Source: Streptomyces sp. S.PB5 (GTDB taxonomy: Bacteria > Actinomycetota > Actinomycetes > Streptomycetales > Streptomycetaceae). From it: 64,000 nucleotides of DNA. Position numbers and translations under genes: made by a program. The DNA lies in the NCBI RefSeq assembly GCF_030403745.1, contig NZ_JAQMWP010000004.1, forward strand, positions 434,001 through 498,000, written 5' to 3'. Positions 27,890 to 37,120 of this stretch are shown here, piece after piece; position 1 is the stretch's first letter, and every line of letters starts with the position of its first letter. Under the pieces are notes generated by a model that saw nothing but the letters and a program-made list of their open reading frames with translations, had not been told where the DNA came from and did no database searches.

Positions 27890-27920
27890 GGCGGGGCCGC
27901 ATTGAATTTGCGGCCCCGCC
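27890..27920 (+). terminator. Terminator after valS
   Basis: The 12-bp arms GGCGGGGCCGCA (27890-27901) and complement (27909-27920) enclose an AT-rich 7-nt loop. It separates valS from folC, which has its own promoter. Confidence 0.8.
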
Positions 27921-28009
27921 GCGTGGGCGCGACCAGCCACAACGTTCCCCGCGCCCGCCGACCGGCACCAGCCGCCCCACTCCGTAGGCACCCTGTCAGT
28001 CCCCCTCCG

Positions 28010-28015
28010 TAGACT
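28010..28015 (+). promoter_or_regulatory. -10 element for leaderless folC
   Basis: TAGACT ends 6 nt before GTG 28022 with no ribosome binding site, the same spacing and nearly the same flank as valS. Confidence 0.6.
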
Positions 28016-28021
28016 GACCCC

Positions 28022-29509
28022 GTGAGTGAGAGCGACGACCCCTTCGACGAGATCATCGCGGCCGAGACCGACCGGGACCCGGACCTCGCGGTCATCGAGG
28101 CCGGCAGCCGTACCCTGCGCACCCAAGGCACCCCGCCGGAGGCGCACGTGCCGACGCGCCCCGAGGACCCCGAGGTCGACAAGGCACTGCGCGAGGTCGA
28201 GACGGAGCTCGCCACTCGCTGGGGCGAGACCAAGCTGGAGCCGTCGGTCACCAGGATCGCCGCCCTGATGGACGTCCTGGGCGAGCCGCAGCGGTCGTAC
28301 CCCTCGATCCACATCACGGGGACCAACGGCAAGACCTCCACCGCCCGCATGATCGAGGCCCTCCTCGGCGCCTTCGAACTGCGCACCGGCAGATACACCA
28401 GCCCCCACGTGCAGTCGGTCACCGAGCGCATCAGCCTGGACGGCGCGCCGATCTCCGCCGAGCGCTTCATCGAGACGTACACCGACATCAAGCCCTACGT
28501 CGAGATGGTCGACGGCTCGCAGGAGTACCGCCTGTCCTTCTTCGAGGTGCTGACCGGCATGGCGTACGCGGCGTTCGCGGACGCGCCCGTCGACGTGGCC
28601 GTCGTCGAGGTCGGGATGGGCGGCACCTGGGACGCCACCAACGTCATCGACGGTGACGTGGCCGTCGTCACACCCATCGACCTGGACCACACCGACCGGC
28701 TCGGCGGGACGCCCGCCGAGATCGCCGTGGAGAAGTCCGGCATCATCAAGCAGGACGCGACCGTCATCCTGGCGCAGCAGCCGGTCGACGCAGCGCAGGT
28801 GCTGCTGAAGAAGGCCGTAGAGGTCGACGCGACCGTGGCCCGGGAGGGCCTGGAGTTCGGGGTCGTCGCCCGTCAGGTCGCCGTCGGCGGACAGCTGCTC
28901 ACCCTGCGCGGACTCGGCGGGGAGTACGAGGAGGTCTACCTTCCCCTGCACGGCGCCTACCAGGCGCACAACGCCGCCGTCGCCCTCGCCGCCGTCGAGG
29001 CATTCTTCGGCGTCGGCTCGCAGCGGCCGGAGCGGCTCGACATCGACACCGTCCGCAAGGCCTTCGCGGCCGTCTCGTCGCCGGGGCGGCTCGAGGTCGT
29101 ACGGCGGTCTCCCACCGTCGTGCTGGACGCCGCGCACAACCCGGCCGGCGCCCGTGCCACCGCCGAGGCGGTCGGCGAGGCCTTCGAGTTCAGCCGGCTC
29201 ATCGGGGTCGTGGGCGCGAGCGGCGACAAGAACGTACGGGGGCTGCTGGAAGCCTTCGAGCCGATCTTCGCCGAGGTCGTGATCACACAGAACTCCAGCC
29301 ACCGGGCGATGGACGCAGACGAGCTGGCCGCGATCGCCGTCGAGGTGTTCGGCGAGGAGCGGGTGCAGGTCGAGCCGCGGCTGCCGGACGCCATCGAGGC
29401 CGCGATCACGCTGGCCGAGGAGGAGGGCGAGTTCGCCGGCGGCGGAGTGCTCGTGACCGGCTCCGTCATCACCGTCGGCGAGGCCCGACTGCTCCTGAGG
29501 AGGGGCTGA
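28022..29509 (+). CDS. folC: Folylpolyglutamate/dihydrofolate synthase
   Basis: The 495-residue ATP-dependent ligase adds glutamate to folates. It has the Mur-ligase-type P-loop HITGTNGKTSTARM (GTNGKT, 100-105), the FolC motifs RTGRYTSPHVQSVTERI and EVGMGGTWDATN, and DAAHNPAGARAT near the C-terminus. The N-terminus carries about 60 extra acidic residues (SESDDPFDEIIAAETDRD) before the canonical start, a common Streptomyces extension. The leaderless start at 28022 makes that extension likely real. The DUF4233 gene begins 3 nt after its stop. Confidence 0.95.
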   Translation: MSESDDPFDEIIAAETDRDPDLAVIEAGSRTLRTQGTPPEAHVPTRPEDPEVDKALREVETELATRWGETKLEPSVTRIAALMDVLGEPQRSYPSIHITGTNGKTSTARMIEALLGAFELRTGRYTSPHVQSVTERISLDGAPISAERFIETYTDIKPYVEMVDGSQEYRLSFFEVLTGMAYAAFADAPVDVAVVEVGMGGTWDATNVIDGDVAVVTPIDLDHTDRLGGTPAEIAVEKSGIIKQDATVILAQQPVDAAQVLLKKAVEVDATVAREGLEFGVVARQVAVGGQLLTLRGLGGEYEEVYLPLHGAYQAHNAAVALAAVEAFFGVGSQRPERLDIDTVRKAFAAVSSPGRLEVVRRSPTVVLDAAHNPAGARATAEAVGEAFEFSRLIGVVGASGDKNVRGLLEAFEPIFAEVVITQNSSHRAMDADELAAIAVEVFGEERVQVEPRLPDAIEAAITLAEEEGEFAGGGVLVTGSVITVGEARLLLRRG

Positions 29510-29512
29510 CCT

Positions 29513-29881
29513 GTGCGTACGCTCTGTGCTTCGACCCTGATCGGCGAGTTCTTCATCATCGGCTTCGCCGGGCTGGTCGCCATGAAGGACTCCGATCTGT
29601 CCATGTCGGCGGTGTGGACGGTCAGCGGGATCGCCATGTTCCTGTGCGTGGTGCTGTGCGGCCTGGTCACCCGGCCCGGCGGCATCGCGATGGGCTGGGC
29701 CCTGCAGATCCTGCTCATCGCGTCCGGGTTCGTCGTACCGACGATGTTCTTCCTGGGGGCGGTCTTCGCGGCGCTGTGGTGGGCCTCGGTGCACTACGGG
29801 CGGAAGATCGACGAGGCGAAGGCGAGATTCGCGGCGCAGGCGGCTTCCCCGTCGGGTTCCACCACACCTGACGCTGTGTGA
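29513..29881 (+). CDS. DUF4233 membrane protein
   Basis: The 122-residue protein has about four membrane helices (LIGEFFIIGFAGLVAM, VSGIAMFLCVVLCGLV, IAMGWALQILLIASGFVV, MFFLGAVFAALWWASVHYG) and a short C-terminal tail. The family regularly sits between folC and ndk in actinobacteria. GTG 29513 is 3 nt after the folC stop, so it is translationally coupled. The function is unknown; membrane support of folate or nucleotide enzymes would be speculation. Confidence 0.88.
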   Translation: MRTLCASTLIGEFFIIGFAGLVAMKDSDLSMSAVWTVSGIAMFLCVVLCGLVTRPGGIAMGWALQILLIASGFVVPTMFFLGAVFAALWWASVHYGRKIDEAKARFAAQAASPSGSTTPDAV

Positions 29882-29955
29882 CCAACGCGCGGACACGCCC
29901 TGTAACCTCGGTCTACCCGCACCATGCTTGACACGCTTGCCTAAGGAGCCTCCTC

Positions 29956-30369
29956 GTGACCCAGCGCACCCTCGTCCTCCTCAAGCCCGACGCCGTCCGT
30001 CGCGGCCTGACCGGCGAGATCATCAGCCGTATCGAGCGCAAGGCCGGCTGGCAGATCACCGCGCTGGAGCTGCGCACGCTCGACCAGGACACGCTGGAGC
30101 AGCACTACGGCGAGCACAAGGGCAAGCCCTTCTACGAGCCGCTGGTGGAGTTCATGGCCTCCGGCCCGGTCGTCGCGCTGATCGTCGAGGGCGAGCGGGT
30201 CATCGAGGGCCTGCGCGCGCTGGCCGGCCCGACCGACCCGATCGCCGCCGCGCCCGGCTCCATCCGCGGTGACTACGGCGTGATCGTCCGCGAGAACCTG
30301 ATCCACGCCTCCGACTCCGAGGAGTCCGCCGAGCGCGAGGTGAAGATCTTCTTCCCGGGGCGCGCGTAA
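29956..30369 (+). CDS. ndk: Nucleoside diphosphate kinase
   Basis: The 137-residue enzyme transfers phosphate from ATP to NDPs through a phospho-histidine. It starts [18 protein letters not shown] and has the ATP-contact region ALAGPTDP. The usual catalytic-site motif NxxHASD is present as [17 protein letters not shown]. The GTG at 29956 follows TAAGGAG. It is 74 nt downstream of the DUF4233 gene and is followed by a hairpin terminator. Confidence 0.97.
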   Translation: MTQRTLVLLKPDAVRRGLTGEIISRIERKAGWQITALELRTLDQDTLEQHYGEHKGKPFYEPLVEFMASGPVVALIVEGERVIEGLRALAGPTDPIAAAPGSIRGDYGVIVRENLIHASDSEESAEREVKIFFPGRA

Positions 30370-30386
30370 CTCGTGTGCCGGTGGTG

Positions 30387-30414
30387 AAAGTCCGGGGCCC
30401 CGGTCCCGGACTTT
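30387..30414 (+). terminator. Terminator after ndk
   Basis: The arms AAAGTCCGGG (30387-30396) and CCCGGACTTT (30405-30414) are perfect, with extra GC pairing possible in the loop. It separates ndk from mreB; the 208 nt to mreB should hold the mre promoter, which I cannot place confidently. Confidence 0.82.
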
Positions 30415-30622
30415 CTTGGCATATGCGTGGCGATCGAGGGAACCAGCACCCCCGAACGCCCCTCTCCAGGAGCGAACGCAGTCAGCATCTGCTGACAATG
30501 GCGGAGACCCTTACGCAGTGTCCGTGCGGGCGCCACTACGATGGAACCCTTCACGTCACCGCACCCACTTCGCCGACCTGAAAAGCCCTCAGAAGCTCCC
30601 AGGGAAGGCCAGACGAATCCTG

Positions 30623-31654
30623 ATGGGGAACTCAATGTCGTTCATCGGCCGTGACATGGCTGTCGACCTCGGGACCGCCAACACGCTGGTGTACGTCAGG
30701 GGTCGCGGGATCGTACTCAACGAGCCGTCCGTCGTCGCGATCAACACCAACACCGGTGGCATTCTCGCGGTCGGCGCCGAAGCGAAGAAGATGATCGGGC
30801 GGACCCCCGGCAACATCGTTGCCGTACGGCCGCTGAAGGACGGCGTGATCGCCGACTTCGAGATCACCGAGCGGATGCTCCGCTACTTCATCCTGAAGAT
30901 CCACAAGCGGCGGTATCTGGCTCGTCCGCGCGTCGTCGTCTGTGTGCCCTCGGGCATCACCGGCGTCGAGCGCCGCGCCGTCATCGAGGCGTCGTCCCAG
31001 GCCGGCGCCCGCCAGGTGCACATCATCGAGGAGCCCATGGCCGCGGCCATCGGCTCCGGCCTGCCGGTCCACGAGGCCACGGGCAACATGGTGGTGGACA
31101 TCGGCGGCGGCACGACGGAGGTCGCGGTCATCTCGCTCGGCGGCATCGTCACCGCCCAGTCCATCCGCGTCGCTGGCGACGAGCTGGACAACGCGATCAT
31201 CCAGCACATCAAGAAGGAGTACTCCCTCCTCCTCGGTGAGCGGACGGCCGAGCAGATCAAGATCACGATCGGTTCGGCGTACGACCTCGACGCTGACGAG
31301 CACACCGAAATCCGCGGCCGGGACCTCGTCTCCGGACTGCCCAAGACCGTCGTCATCTCGGCCGCCGAAGTCCGCAAGGCGATCGAGGAACCCGTCAACG
31401 CGATCGTCGACGCGGTCAAGACGACCCTCGACAAGTGCCCGCCCGAGCTGTCCGGCGACATCATGGACCGCGGAATCGTTCTGACCGGCGGCGGCGCCCT
31501 GCTGCGCGGCCTCGACGAGCGGCTGCGCCGGGAGACCGGCATGCCGATCCACATCGCCGAGGACCCCCTCGACAGTGTGGCGCTCGGCTCCGGCAAGTGC
31601 GTGGAGGAGTTCGAGGCGCTCCAGCAGGTGCTGGACGCCCAGCCGCGCAGATGA
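30623..31654 (+). CDS. mreB: Actin-like rod-shape/sporulation protein MreB
   Basis: The 343-residue actin homologue polymerises under the membrane. Phosphate-binding loops are [11 protein letters not shown] and [11 protein letters not shown], the connect/adenosine motifs lie in [17 protein letters not shown] and [16 protein letters not shown], and the C-terminus ends [10 protein letters not shown]. In Streptomyces MreB acts with MreC, MreD, PBP2 and Sfr in spore-wall synthesis instead of rod elongation (known biology). ATG 30623 gives [19 protein letters not shown] 30635 is an alternative. Confidence 0.97.
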   Translation: MGNSMSFIGRDMAVDLGTANTLVYVRGRGIVLNEPSVVAINTNTGGILAVGAEAKKMIGRTPGNIVAVRPLKDGVIADFEITERMLRYFILKIHKRRYLARPRVVVCVPSGITGVERRAVIEASSQAGARQVHIIEEPMAAAIGSGLPVHEATGNMVVDIGGGTTEVAVISLGGIVTAQSIRVAGDELDNAIIQHIKKEYSLLLGERTAEQIKITIGSAYDLDADEHTEIRGRDLVSGLPKTVVISAAEVRKAIEEPVNAIVDAVKTTLDKCPPELSGDIMDRGIVLTGGGALLRGLDERLRRETGMPIHIAEDPLDSVALGSGKCVEEFEALQQVLDAQPRR

Positions 31655-31665
31655 CGTAACTCTTC

Positions 31666-31706
31666 GATTCCGCCGTACGAGATGATCTCCTCTCGTGCGG
31701 CGGATC
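31666..31706 (+). terminator. Hairpin between mreB and mreC (attenuator or processing site)
   Basis: A 13-bp stem (31670-31682 with 31691-31703) contains one G-U pair and is extended by three pairs after a bulge. It lies inside the otherwise continuous mre operon, so it probably causes partial termination or 3' protection, leaving mreB in excess over mreC. Confidence 0.6.
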
Positions 31707-31784
31707 GTTGATATAGAGGCATAAGCTCGCCCAAGAGTCTTCGGGCATTCGCAGTCACGTACACCTGAACACCTGCACATTCCT

Positions 31785-32756
31785 ATGAGGAAGGCACGGC
31801 CGCCGCACGTGAGGGACACACGAGAGAGCCGGCTGCTCCTGGTGCTGCTGATCGCCATCGCGTTCGCACTGATCACGGTGGACATCCGCGGCGGGGAGGA
31901 CTCACCGGTCGACGGTGCCCGCCAGGCCGCGGCCACGGTCTTCGGCCCCATCGAGGACGGCGTCTCCGCCGCGGTGAACCCGGTCGGCAACGCGGTCTCC
32001 GCGATCCGCGACTCAGGTGAGCGGCACGACCGGCTCGCCGCCCTGGAGAAGGAGAACGCGGCCCTCAAGGCGAAACTCGGCAGCGACGACCGCAACTCCA
32101 GCCGCCTCAAGCAGCTGAACTCCATGCTGAAGGTGGCGGGCGAGGGCCAGTACGGCATCAAGGGCGCCGAGGTCATCGCCATAGGAGCGGCCCAGGGCTT
32201 CTCCTGGACCATCACCATCGACGTGGGCTCCAACGACGGCATCAAGCGCGACATGACCGTCCTCAACGGCGACGGACTGGTCGGCCGTGTCACGACCGTC
32301 GGGCCGAACACCGCGACCGTCCTCCTCGCCAACGACCCCGACTTCACCGTCGGCACCCGCATGGAGGCCAGCGACGAACTCGGCTTCGCCTCCGGACAGG
32401 GCGACCGCCCCCTGCGCGTCGAACTCCTCAACGGCAAGGCCGAGGTGAAGAAGGGCGACCGTCTCGTCACCTTCGGCTCCCAGGCCGACAAGCCCTTCGT
32501 GCCCGGCGTCCCGGTCGGCGTGGTCTCCAGGGTCGACCCCTCAGGCGGCGACCTCACCCGCACCCTCTACGTCACGCCCTACGTCAGCTTCACCAAGCTC
32601 GACATCGTCGGCGTCGTCGTCGAGGCCCCCAAGAAGGACCCGCGCGACACGGTGCTGCCCGACAAGCCGAAACCGACCCCCAGGCCGACGGTCACCGTCA
32701 CGGTGACCCCGTCCGCGAACGCCCCCGTCGACGGCCAGTTCGAGCAAGAGCAGTAG
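31785..32756 (+). CDS. mreC: Rod-shape/sporulation protein MreC
   Basis: The 323-residue protein has an N-terminal membrane anchor (LLLVLLIAIAFALITV, about 17-33), a coiled coil (HDRLAALEKENAALKAKL, about 85-103) and two beta-barrel domains (IDVGSNDGIKRDMTVLNGDGLVGRV; RLVTFGSQADKPFVPGVPVGVV). It ends with a Pro/Thr/Val tail. It bridges MreB/MreD and PBPs outside the membrane. ATG 31785 is preceded by weak ribosome signals only. The gene is 14 nt upstream of mreD. Confidence 0.95.
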   Translation: MRKARPPHVRDTRESRLLLVLLIAIAFALITVDIRGGEDSPVDGARQAAATVFGPIEDGVSAAVNPVGNAVSAIRDSGERHDRLAALEKENAALKAKLGSDDRNSSRLKQLNSMLKVAGEGQYGIKGAEVIAIGAAQGFSWTITIDVGSNDGIKRDMTVLNGDGLVGRVTTVGPNTATVLLANDPDFTVGTRMEASDELGFASGQGDRPLRVELLNGKAEVKKGDRLVTFGSQADKPFVPGVPVGVVSRVDPSGGDLTRTLYVTPYVSFTKLDIVGVVVEAPKKDPRDTVLPDKPKPTPRPTVTVTVTPSANAPVDGQFEQEQ

Positions 32757-32769
32757 GAGCTGATTCCCC

Positions 32770-33450
32770 TTGCGTGTCAACCGGATCCTGCTCTCCACCT
32801 CCCTCGTCGTCGTCGCCCTGGTCCTCCAGGTCAGCGTCCTGTCCCGGCTCCACCTGCCGGGCGCCGTCCCCGACATCCTGCTGCTGACCGTCCTGGGCCT
32901 CGCCATGGTGTACGGCCATGTCGGCGGCGCCCTCGTCGGCTTCGGCGCCGGACTGCTGGCCGACCTCGCCCCGCCCGCCGACCACGCGGCCGGCCGCTAT
33001 GCCCTCGTCCTGTGCGTCATCGGCTACCTCGCCGGACTCGCCAAGCCCGAGAACGGCAGACTCAAATCCGCCACCGGCCCGATGCTCGTCGTGGTCGCCG
33101 CGGCCGTCGGCACGACCCTGCTCTACGCCGGTGTCGGCGCCCTCGTCGGCGACACCGCGGCCCGTCATGTCGGCCTCGGCAGCCTGCTGTTCACCGCCGC
33201 GCTGTACGACCTGCTGCTCGCCCCCTTCGTCGTCCCCGGGATCATGGCGCTCGCCCGCCGCGCCGAGAACGACCCCCTCGCCGACACCAACACCTCCGCC
33301 AAGAAGGCCACCGACATCTCCTCCGGGTGGCTGTCCTCCGGGACCGGCCTGAAGATCGGCGGCCAGCGGGGCGGACTCGGCGCGCTGAAGACCAAGGCAC
33401 GGACCCGGACCGCGCGCGTCGGTCGCATCAAGGGGGTCAAGCGGCTGTGA
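32770..33450 (+). CDS. mreD: Rod-shape/sporulation membrane protein MreD
   Basis: The 226-residue protein has five or six membrane helices in the first 165 residues (ILLSTSLVVVALVLQVSVL ... AALYDLLLAPFVVPGIMALA) and a longer basic cytoplasmic tail (KARTRTARVGRIKGVKRL) than most MreD. The best start is TTG 32770, 9 nt after AGGAG, just before MreD-like LRVNRILLST. It is a member of the mreBCD-pbp2-rodA operon. Confidence 0.92.
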   Translation: MRVNRILLSTSLVVVALVLQVSVLSRLHLPGAVPDILLLTVLGLAMVYGHVGGALVGFGAGLLADLAPPADHAAGRYALVLCVIGYLAGLAKPENGRLKSATGPMLVVVAAAVGTTLLYAGVGALVGDTAARHVGLGSLLFTAALYDLLLAPFVVPGIMALARRAENDPLADTNTSAKKATDISSGWLSSGTGLKIGGQRGGLGALKTKARTRTARVGRIKGVKRL

Positions 33451-33596
33451 GGGCGGGGCAAGTGGCTGTCGGGGCTGTCGGGGCTGCTGAGTTCACTCGA
33501 ACGTGTCTGCGGGGGCGGAACGCCGTCTCACAGGTCAGCCGTTCATCATTCGTACGCGCACACAACTCGGCGCACTGAGAGGGGGCGGCAGCCGCA

Positions 33597-35849
33597 GTGA
33601 CCAACATCCCCGAGACCGGTCGGACCCCACGGGTCCAGATCAGGCTCATCGTCATCCAGGTACTCGTCCTGTCCCTCCTCGGCACCCTCGGCGGGCGCCT
33701 GTGGTACCTCCAGATCCGCGAGGGCGACGAGTACGCCAAGGAGGCGTCGGGCAACCACGTCCAGCAGGTCGTGGAGCCCGCGGTGCGCGGCTCGATCCTG
33801 GACGCGCGCGGAGTGCCGATCGCGGACAACGAGACCCGCCTCGTGGTCTCCGCCTCCCGCACCGACCTGCTGAAGATGAAGGACGACGGCAAGGCCGTCC
33901 TGACCAAGCTGGCCAAGGTCCTCGGCATGAAGCCCGAGGAGGTCATGCAGAAGGTCCGCCTCTGCGACGCCGAGACCCCCCAGCCCTGCTGGAACGGCTC
34001 GCCGTACCAGCCGATCCCCATCACCGACGAGGCCACCGCCAAGCAGGCCCTGCAGATCCGCGAGCGCGCCGAGGACTTCCCCGGCATCACCGCCGAGCCC
34101 GAGGCCGTCCGCCGCTACCCGGGCCCCGGCAAGGCCAACACCGCCCAGGTCCTCGGCTACCTCTCCCCGGTCACCGACGAGGAGATCACCAAGGCCCAGG
34201 ACACCGACTCGCCCTACCTCCGCTCCGACCAGGTCGGCCGCTCCGGCCTGGAGCGCGAGTACGACAAGGAGCTGCGCGGCAAGGCCGGCGTCACCCGCTA
34301 CGAGGTCGACAACCTCGGCCGGGTCATCGGCCAGGCCGAGGCCGACGAGGCCCAGCCCGGCTCCAACCTCGTCACCAGCATCGACGCCCGCGTCCAGCGG
34401 GTCGCCGAGTACGAGCTGAACGACGCGATGAAGGAAGCCCGCAAGCAGTTCGACGACAATACCGGTGAGAACTACAAGGCGGACTCCGGTGCCGTCATCG
34501 TCATGGAGGCCAAGACCGGCCGCATCGTCGCCATGGCGTCCAACCCGACCTACGACCCCAACACCTGGGTCGGCGGGATCTCCGCCAAGGACTACAAGAA
34601 GCTGACGGGCAAGGACTCCAACTACCCGCTGCTCAACCGCGCCATCCAGGGCCAGTCGGCACCCGGCTCCATCTTCAAGGTGGTCCCGACCGCCGCCGCG
34701 GTGAACGCCGGCTACTCCTTCAACGGCCCGTACGAATGCTCCAGTTCGTACTCGATCGGCGGCCAGGTCTTCAAGAACTTCGAGTCCAAGGGATACGGCC
34801 CGATCAGCCTCGGCCGCGCCCTGGAGGTCTCCTGCGACACCGTCTTCTACCGCCTCTCTCACGAGGAGTGGAAGAAGGACGGCGGCACCAAGCCGAAGAA
34901 GAACGCGAACAACTGGTTCTACAAGACCGCCCACCAGTTCGGCCTCGGCGCCGAGACCGGCATCGACCTGCCCAACGAGGTCACCGGCCGCATCCCCGAC
35001 CGCCAGTGGAAGCTCGACTACTGGAAGGCCAACAAGGACGCCTGGTGCAAGACCGGCAAGAAGGGCGGCACCTACGCCGAGCAGATCGCCTACGAGAACT
35101 GCCTCGAAGGCAACCTGATGCGCGCCGGTGACTCCGTCAACTACTCCATCGGACAGGGCGACACCCTCGTCACCCCGATCCAGATGGCCACCATCTACGC
35201 GGCGATCTCCAACGGCGGCACCCTCTACACCCCGTCCGTCGGCAAGGCGATCGTCAGCGCCGACGGCAGGACCGTCGAGGAGATCAAGCCCGAGGCGCAC
35301 GGCAAGCTGCCCATAAGCAAGAAGACGCTGGCCGAGATGGACGAGGCCCTCGCGGGAGTCGCCACCCGCGGCACCGCCGCCTGGCGGTTCGCCGACGTCG
35401 GCTGGCCGCAGGACAAGATCCCGATGCACGCCAAGACCGGTACCGCGGAGGTCTACGGAAAGCAGACGACCTCCTGGTTCGCCACGTACACCAAGGACTA
35501 CTCGATCGTCATGACGATCTCCCAGGGTGGTACGGGCTCCGGCGCCTCGGGCCCGGCCGTGCGCAACATCTACGACGCGCTGTACGGCGTCTCCGACGAC
35601 GGCACGATCAACGAGAAGAACGCCTTGCTGCCCACCCCGCAGAAGAGCCTGCCGAAGGTCCAGACGGACGGCACCATCAAGTCGCCGAAGGTCTCCAAGG
35701 ACCCGGCCAAGGAGCAGCGGGTCAGCCAGGAGGGCGCTCCCGAGCCGGACGAGACCCAGCTGGCGGCGACCGTCGAGAAGCCGGCGGCAGGCAACCGCGA
35801 CACCCGCAGGCGGCGCCGGAAGCGCGGAAGCCGGAGGATGTGCACATGA
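33597..35849 (+). CDS. Class B penicillin-binding protein 2 (transpeptidase)
   Basis: The 750-residue transpeptidase has an N-terminal membrane anchor (IRLIVIQVLVLSLLGTLGG), a dimerisation/pedestal domain (RGSILDARGVPIADN) and a transpeptidase domain. That domain contains the nucleophile in SIFK (Ser358-Lys361), the SxN-like SCD region (EVSCDTVFY) and KTGTAE (Lys613). The C-terminal tail is basic (TRRRRRKRGSRR) and longer than in rod-shaped bacteria. It cross-links wall peptides in the MreBCD complex. GTG 33597 lies after GGGGGCGGCAGCCGCA. Its stop overlaps rodA. Confidence 0.95.
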   Translation: MTNIPETGRTPRVQIRLIVIQVLVLSLLGTLGGRLWYLQIREGDEYAKEASGNHVQQVVEPAVRGSILDARGVPIADNETRLVVSASRTDLLKMKDDGKAVLTKLAKVLGMKPEEVMQKVRLCDAETPQPCWNGSPYQPIPITDEATAKQALQIRERAEDFPGITAEPEAVRRYPGPGKANTAQVLGYLSPVTDEEITKAQDTDSPYLRSDQVGRSGLEREYDKELRGKAGVTRYEVDNLGRVIGQAEADEAQPGSNLVTSIDARVQRVAEYELNDAMKEARKQFDDNTGENYKADSGAVIVMEAKTGRIVAMASNPTYDPNTWVGGISAKDYKKLTGKDSNYPLLNRAIQGQSAPGSIFKVVPTAAAVNAGYSFNGPYECSSSYSIGGQVFKNFESKGYGPISLGRALEVSCDTVFYRLSHEEWKKDGGTKPKKNANNWFYKTAHQFGLGAETGIDLPNEVTGRIPDRQWKLDYWKANKDAWCKTGKKGGTYAEQIAYENCLEGNLMRAGDSVNYSIGQGDTLVTPIQMATIYAAISNGGTLYTPSVGKAIVSADGRTVEEIKPEAHGKLPISKKTLAEMDEALAGVATRGTAAWRFADVGWPQDKIPMHAKTGTAEVYGKQTTSWFATYTKDYSIVMTISQGGTGSGASGPAVRNIYDALYGVSDDGTINEKNALLPTPQKSLPKVQTDGTIKSPKVSKDPAKEQRVSQEGAPEPDETQLAATVEKPAAGNRDTRRRRRKRGSRRMCT

Positions 35850-37042
35850 CCGGCAACAGCTTCTCCGTCTCCGGCTACGGGCCCGAACGGGCCGGCTGGA
35901 CGCGGCTGTTCGCCCGCGACTCGCTGGCCCGCCGGCTGGACTGGCCGATACTGTTCGCGGCCCTCGCCCTGTCGATGATCGGCTCCCTGCTGGTCTTCTC
36001 GGCCACCCGCAACCGCACCGAGATCAACCAGGGCGACCAGTACTACTTCCTGCTCCGGCACCTCATGAACACCGGCATCGGCTTCGCCCTGATGATCGGC
36101 ACCGTCTGGATCGGCCACCGCGCACTGCGCACCGCCGTGCCGATCCTCTACGGCGCCTCGGTGTTCCTGATCCTGATGGTGCTCACCCCGCTCGGCTCCA
36201 CCGTCAACGGGGCGCACTCCTGGATCGTGCTCGGCGGCGGCTTCTCACTGCAGCCCTCGGAGTTCGTGAAGATCACGATCATCCTGGGCATGGCGATGCT
36301 GCTGGCGGCGCGCGTGGACGCGGGCGACAAGCCGTACCCGGACCACCGGACCGTGCTGCAGGCGCTGGGCCTGGCCGCCGTACCGATGCTGATCGTCATG
36401 CTGATGCCCGACCTCGGGTCGGTCATGGTCATGGTCATCATCGTGCTGGGTGTGCTGCTCGCCTCCGGTGCCTCCAACCGCTGGGTGTTCGGACTGCTCG
36501 GCGCGGGTGCGACAGGCGCGATCGCGGTCTGGCAGCTCGGCGTCCTGGACGACTACCAGATCGCCCGCTTCGCCGCCTTCGCCAACCCCAGCCTCGACCC
36601 GGCCGGCGTCGGCTACAACACCAACCAGGCGCGGATCGCGATCGGTTCCGGCGGGCTGACGGGCGCGGGCCTGTTCCAGGGGTCGCAGACCACCGGTCAG
36701 TTCGTGCCGGAGCAGCAGACCGACTTCGTCTTCACGGTGGCGGGGGAGGAACTGGGCTTCGTCGGTGCGGGCCTGATCATCGTGCTGCTCGGGGTCGTCC
36801 TGTGGCGGGCCTGCCGGATCGCCCGGGAGACGACCGAGCTGTACGGCACGATCGTGGCCGCCGGGATCGTGGCCTGGTTCGCCTTCCAGTCCTTCGAGAA
36901 CATCGGGATGACCCTGGGGATCATGCCGGTCACCGGTCTGCCGCTGCCGTTCGTGTCGTACGGCGGATCGTCGATGTTCGCGGTGTGGGTGGCGGTCGGG
37001 TTGTTGCAGTCGATCAGAGTCCAGCGGCCGATGTCGGCGTAG
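35846..37042 (+). CDS. sfr: SEDS glycosyltransferase RodA/Sfr
   Basis: The 398-residue protein of the FtsW/RodA/SpoVE family is a peptidoglycan polymerase with ten membrane segments. Signatures include NGAHSWIVLGGGFSLQPSEFVKI with the conserved Trp/Pro-Ser-Glu region, LMPDLGSVMV, the extracellular loop with ALAFANPSLDP-like PAGVGYNTNQARIAIGSGG, and LPLPFVSYGGSSM. ATG 35846 (7 nt after GGAGGA) is preferred over GTG 35840. It overlaps the PBP2 stop by 4 nt, the usual pairing of a SEDS polymerase with its class B PBP. In S. coelicolor the equivalent is called Sfr. Confidence 0.93.
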   Translation: MTGNSFSVSGYGPERAGWTRLFARDSLARRLDWPILFAALALSMIGSLLVFSATRNRTEINQGDQYYFLLRHLMNTGIGFALMIGTVWIGHRALRTAVPILYGASVFLILMVLTPLGSTVNGAHSWIVLGGGFSLQPSEFVKITIILGMAMLLAARVDAGDKPYPDHRTVLQALGLAAVPMLIVMLMPDLGSVMVMVIIVLGVLLASGASNRWVFGLLGAGATGAIAVWQLGVLDDYQIARFAAFANPSLDPAGVGYNTNQARIAIGSGGLTGAGLFQGSQTTGQFVPEQQTDFVFTVAGEELGFVGAGLIIVLLGVVLWRACRIARETTELYGTIVAAGIVAWFAFQSFENIGMTLGIMPVTGLPLPFVSYGGSSMFAVWVAVGLLQSIRVQRPMSA

Positions 37043-37055
37043 CGCCGCGGCGGAA

Positions 37056-37115
37056 GCTTTTCACACGGGAGCCTTTCACGCGGGAGCCTTTCGCACGGGT
37101 GCCTTTTACGGGGGA
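37056..37115. repeat. Four tandem 15-bp repeats
   Basis: Units at 37056-37070, 37071-37085, 37086-37100 and 37101-37115 follow the consensus GCCTTTCACACGGGA with one to four changes each. The array ends 5 nt before the next start codon and includes its ribosome binding site (GGGGGAG). Confidence 0.9.
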
Positions 37116-37120
37116 GCGGG

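Noticed and set aside
25115..29896. A 1593-codon open frame on the minus strand opposite valS and folC
   Set aside because: It mirrors the strong codon bias of valS and folC, which have clear enzyme motifs on the plus strand. Its protein is low-complexity Asp/Val/Arg/Gly without a domain.
37056..37115. CRISPR array
   Set aside because: The 15-bp units are directly adjacent without spacers and no cas gene is present.
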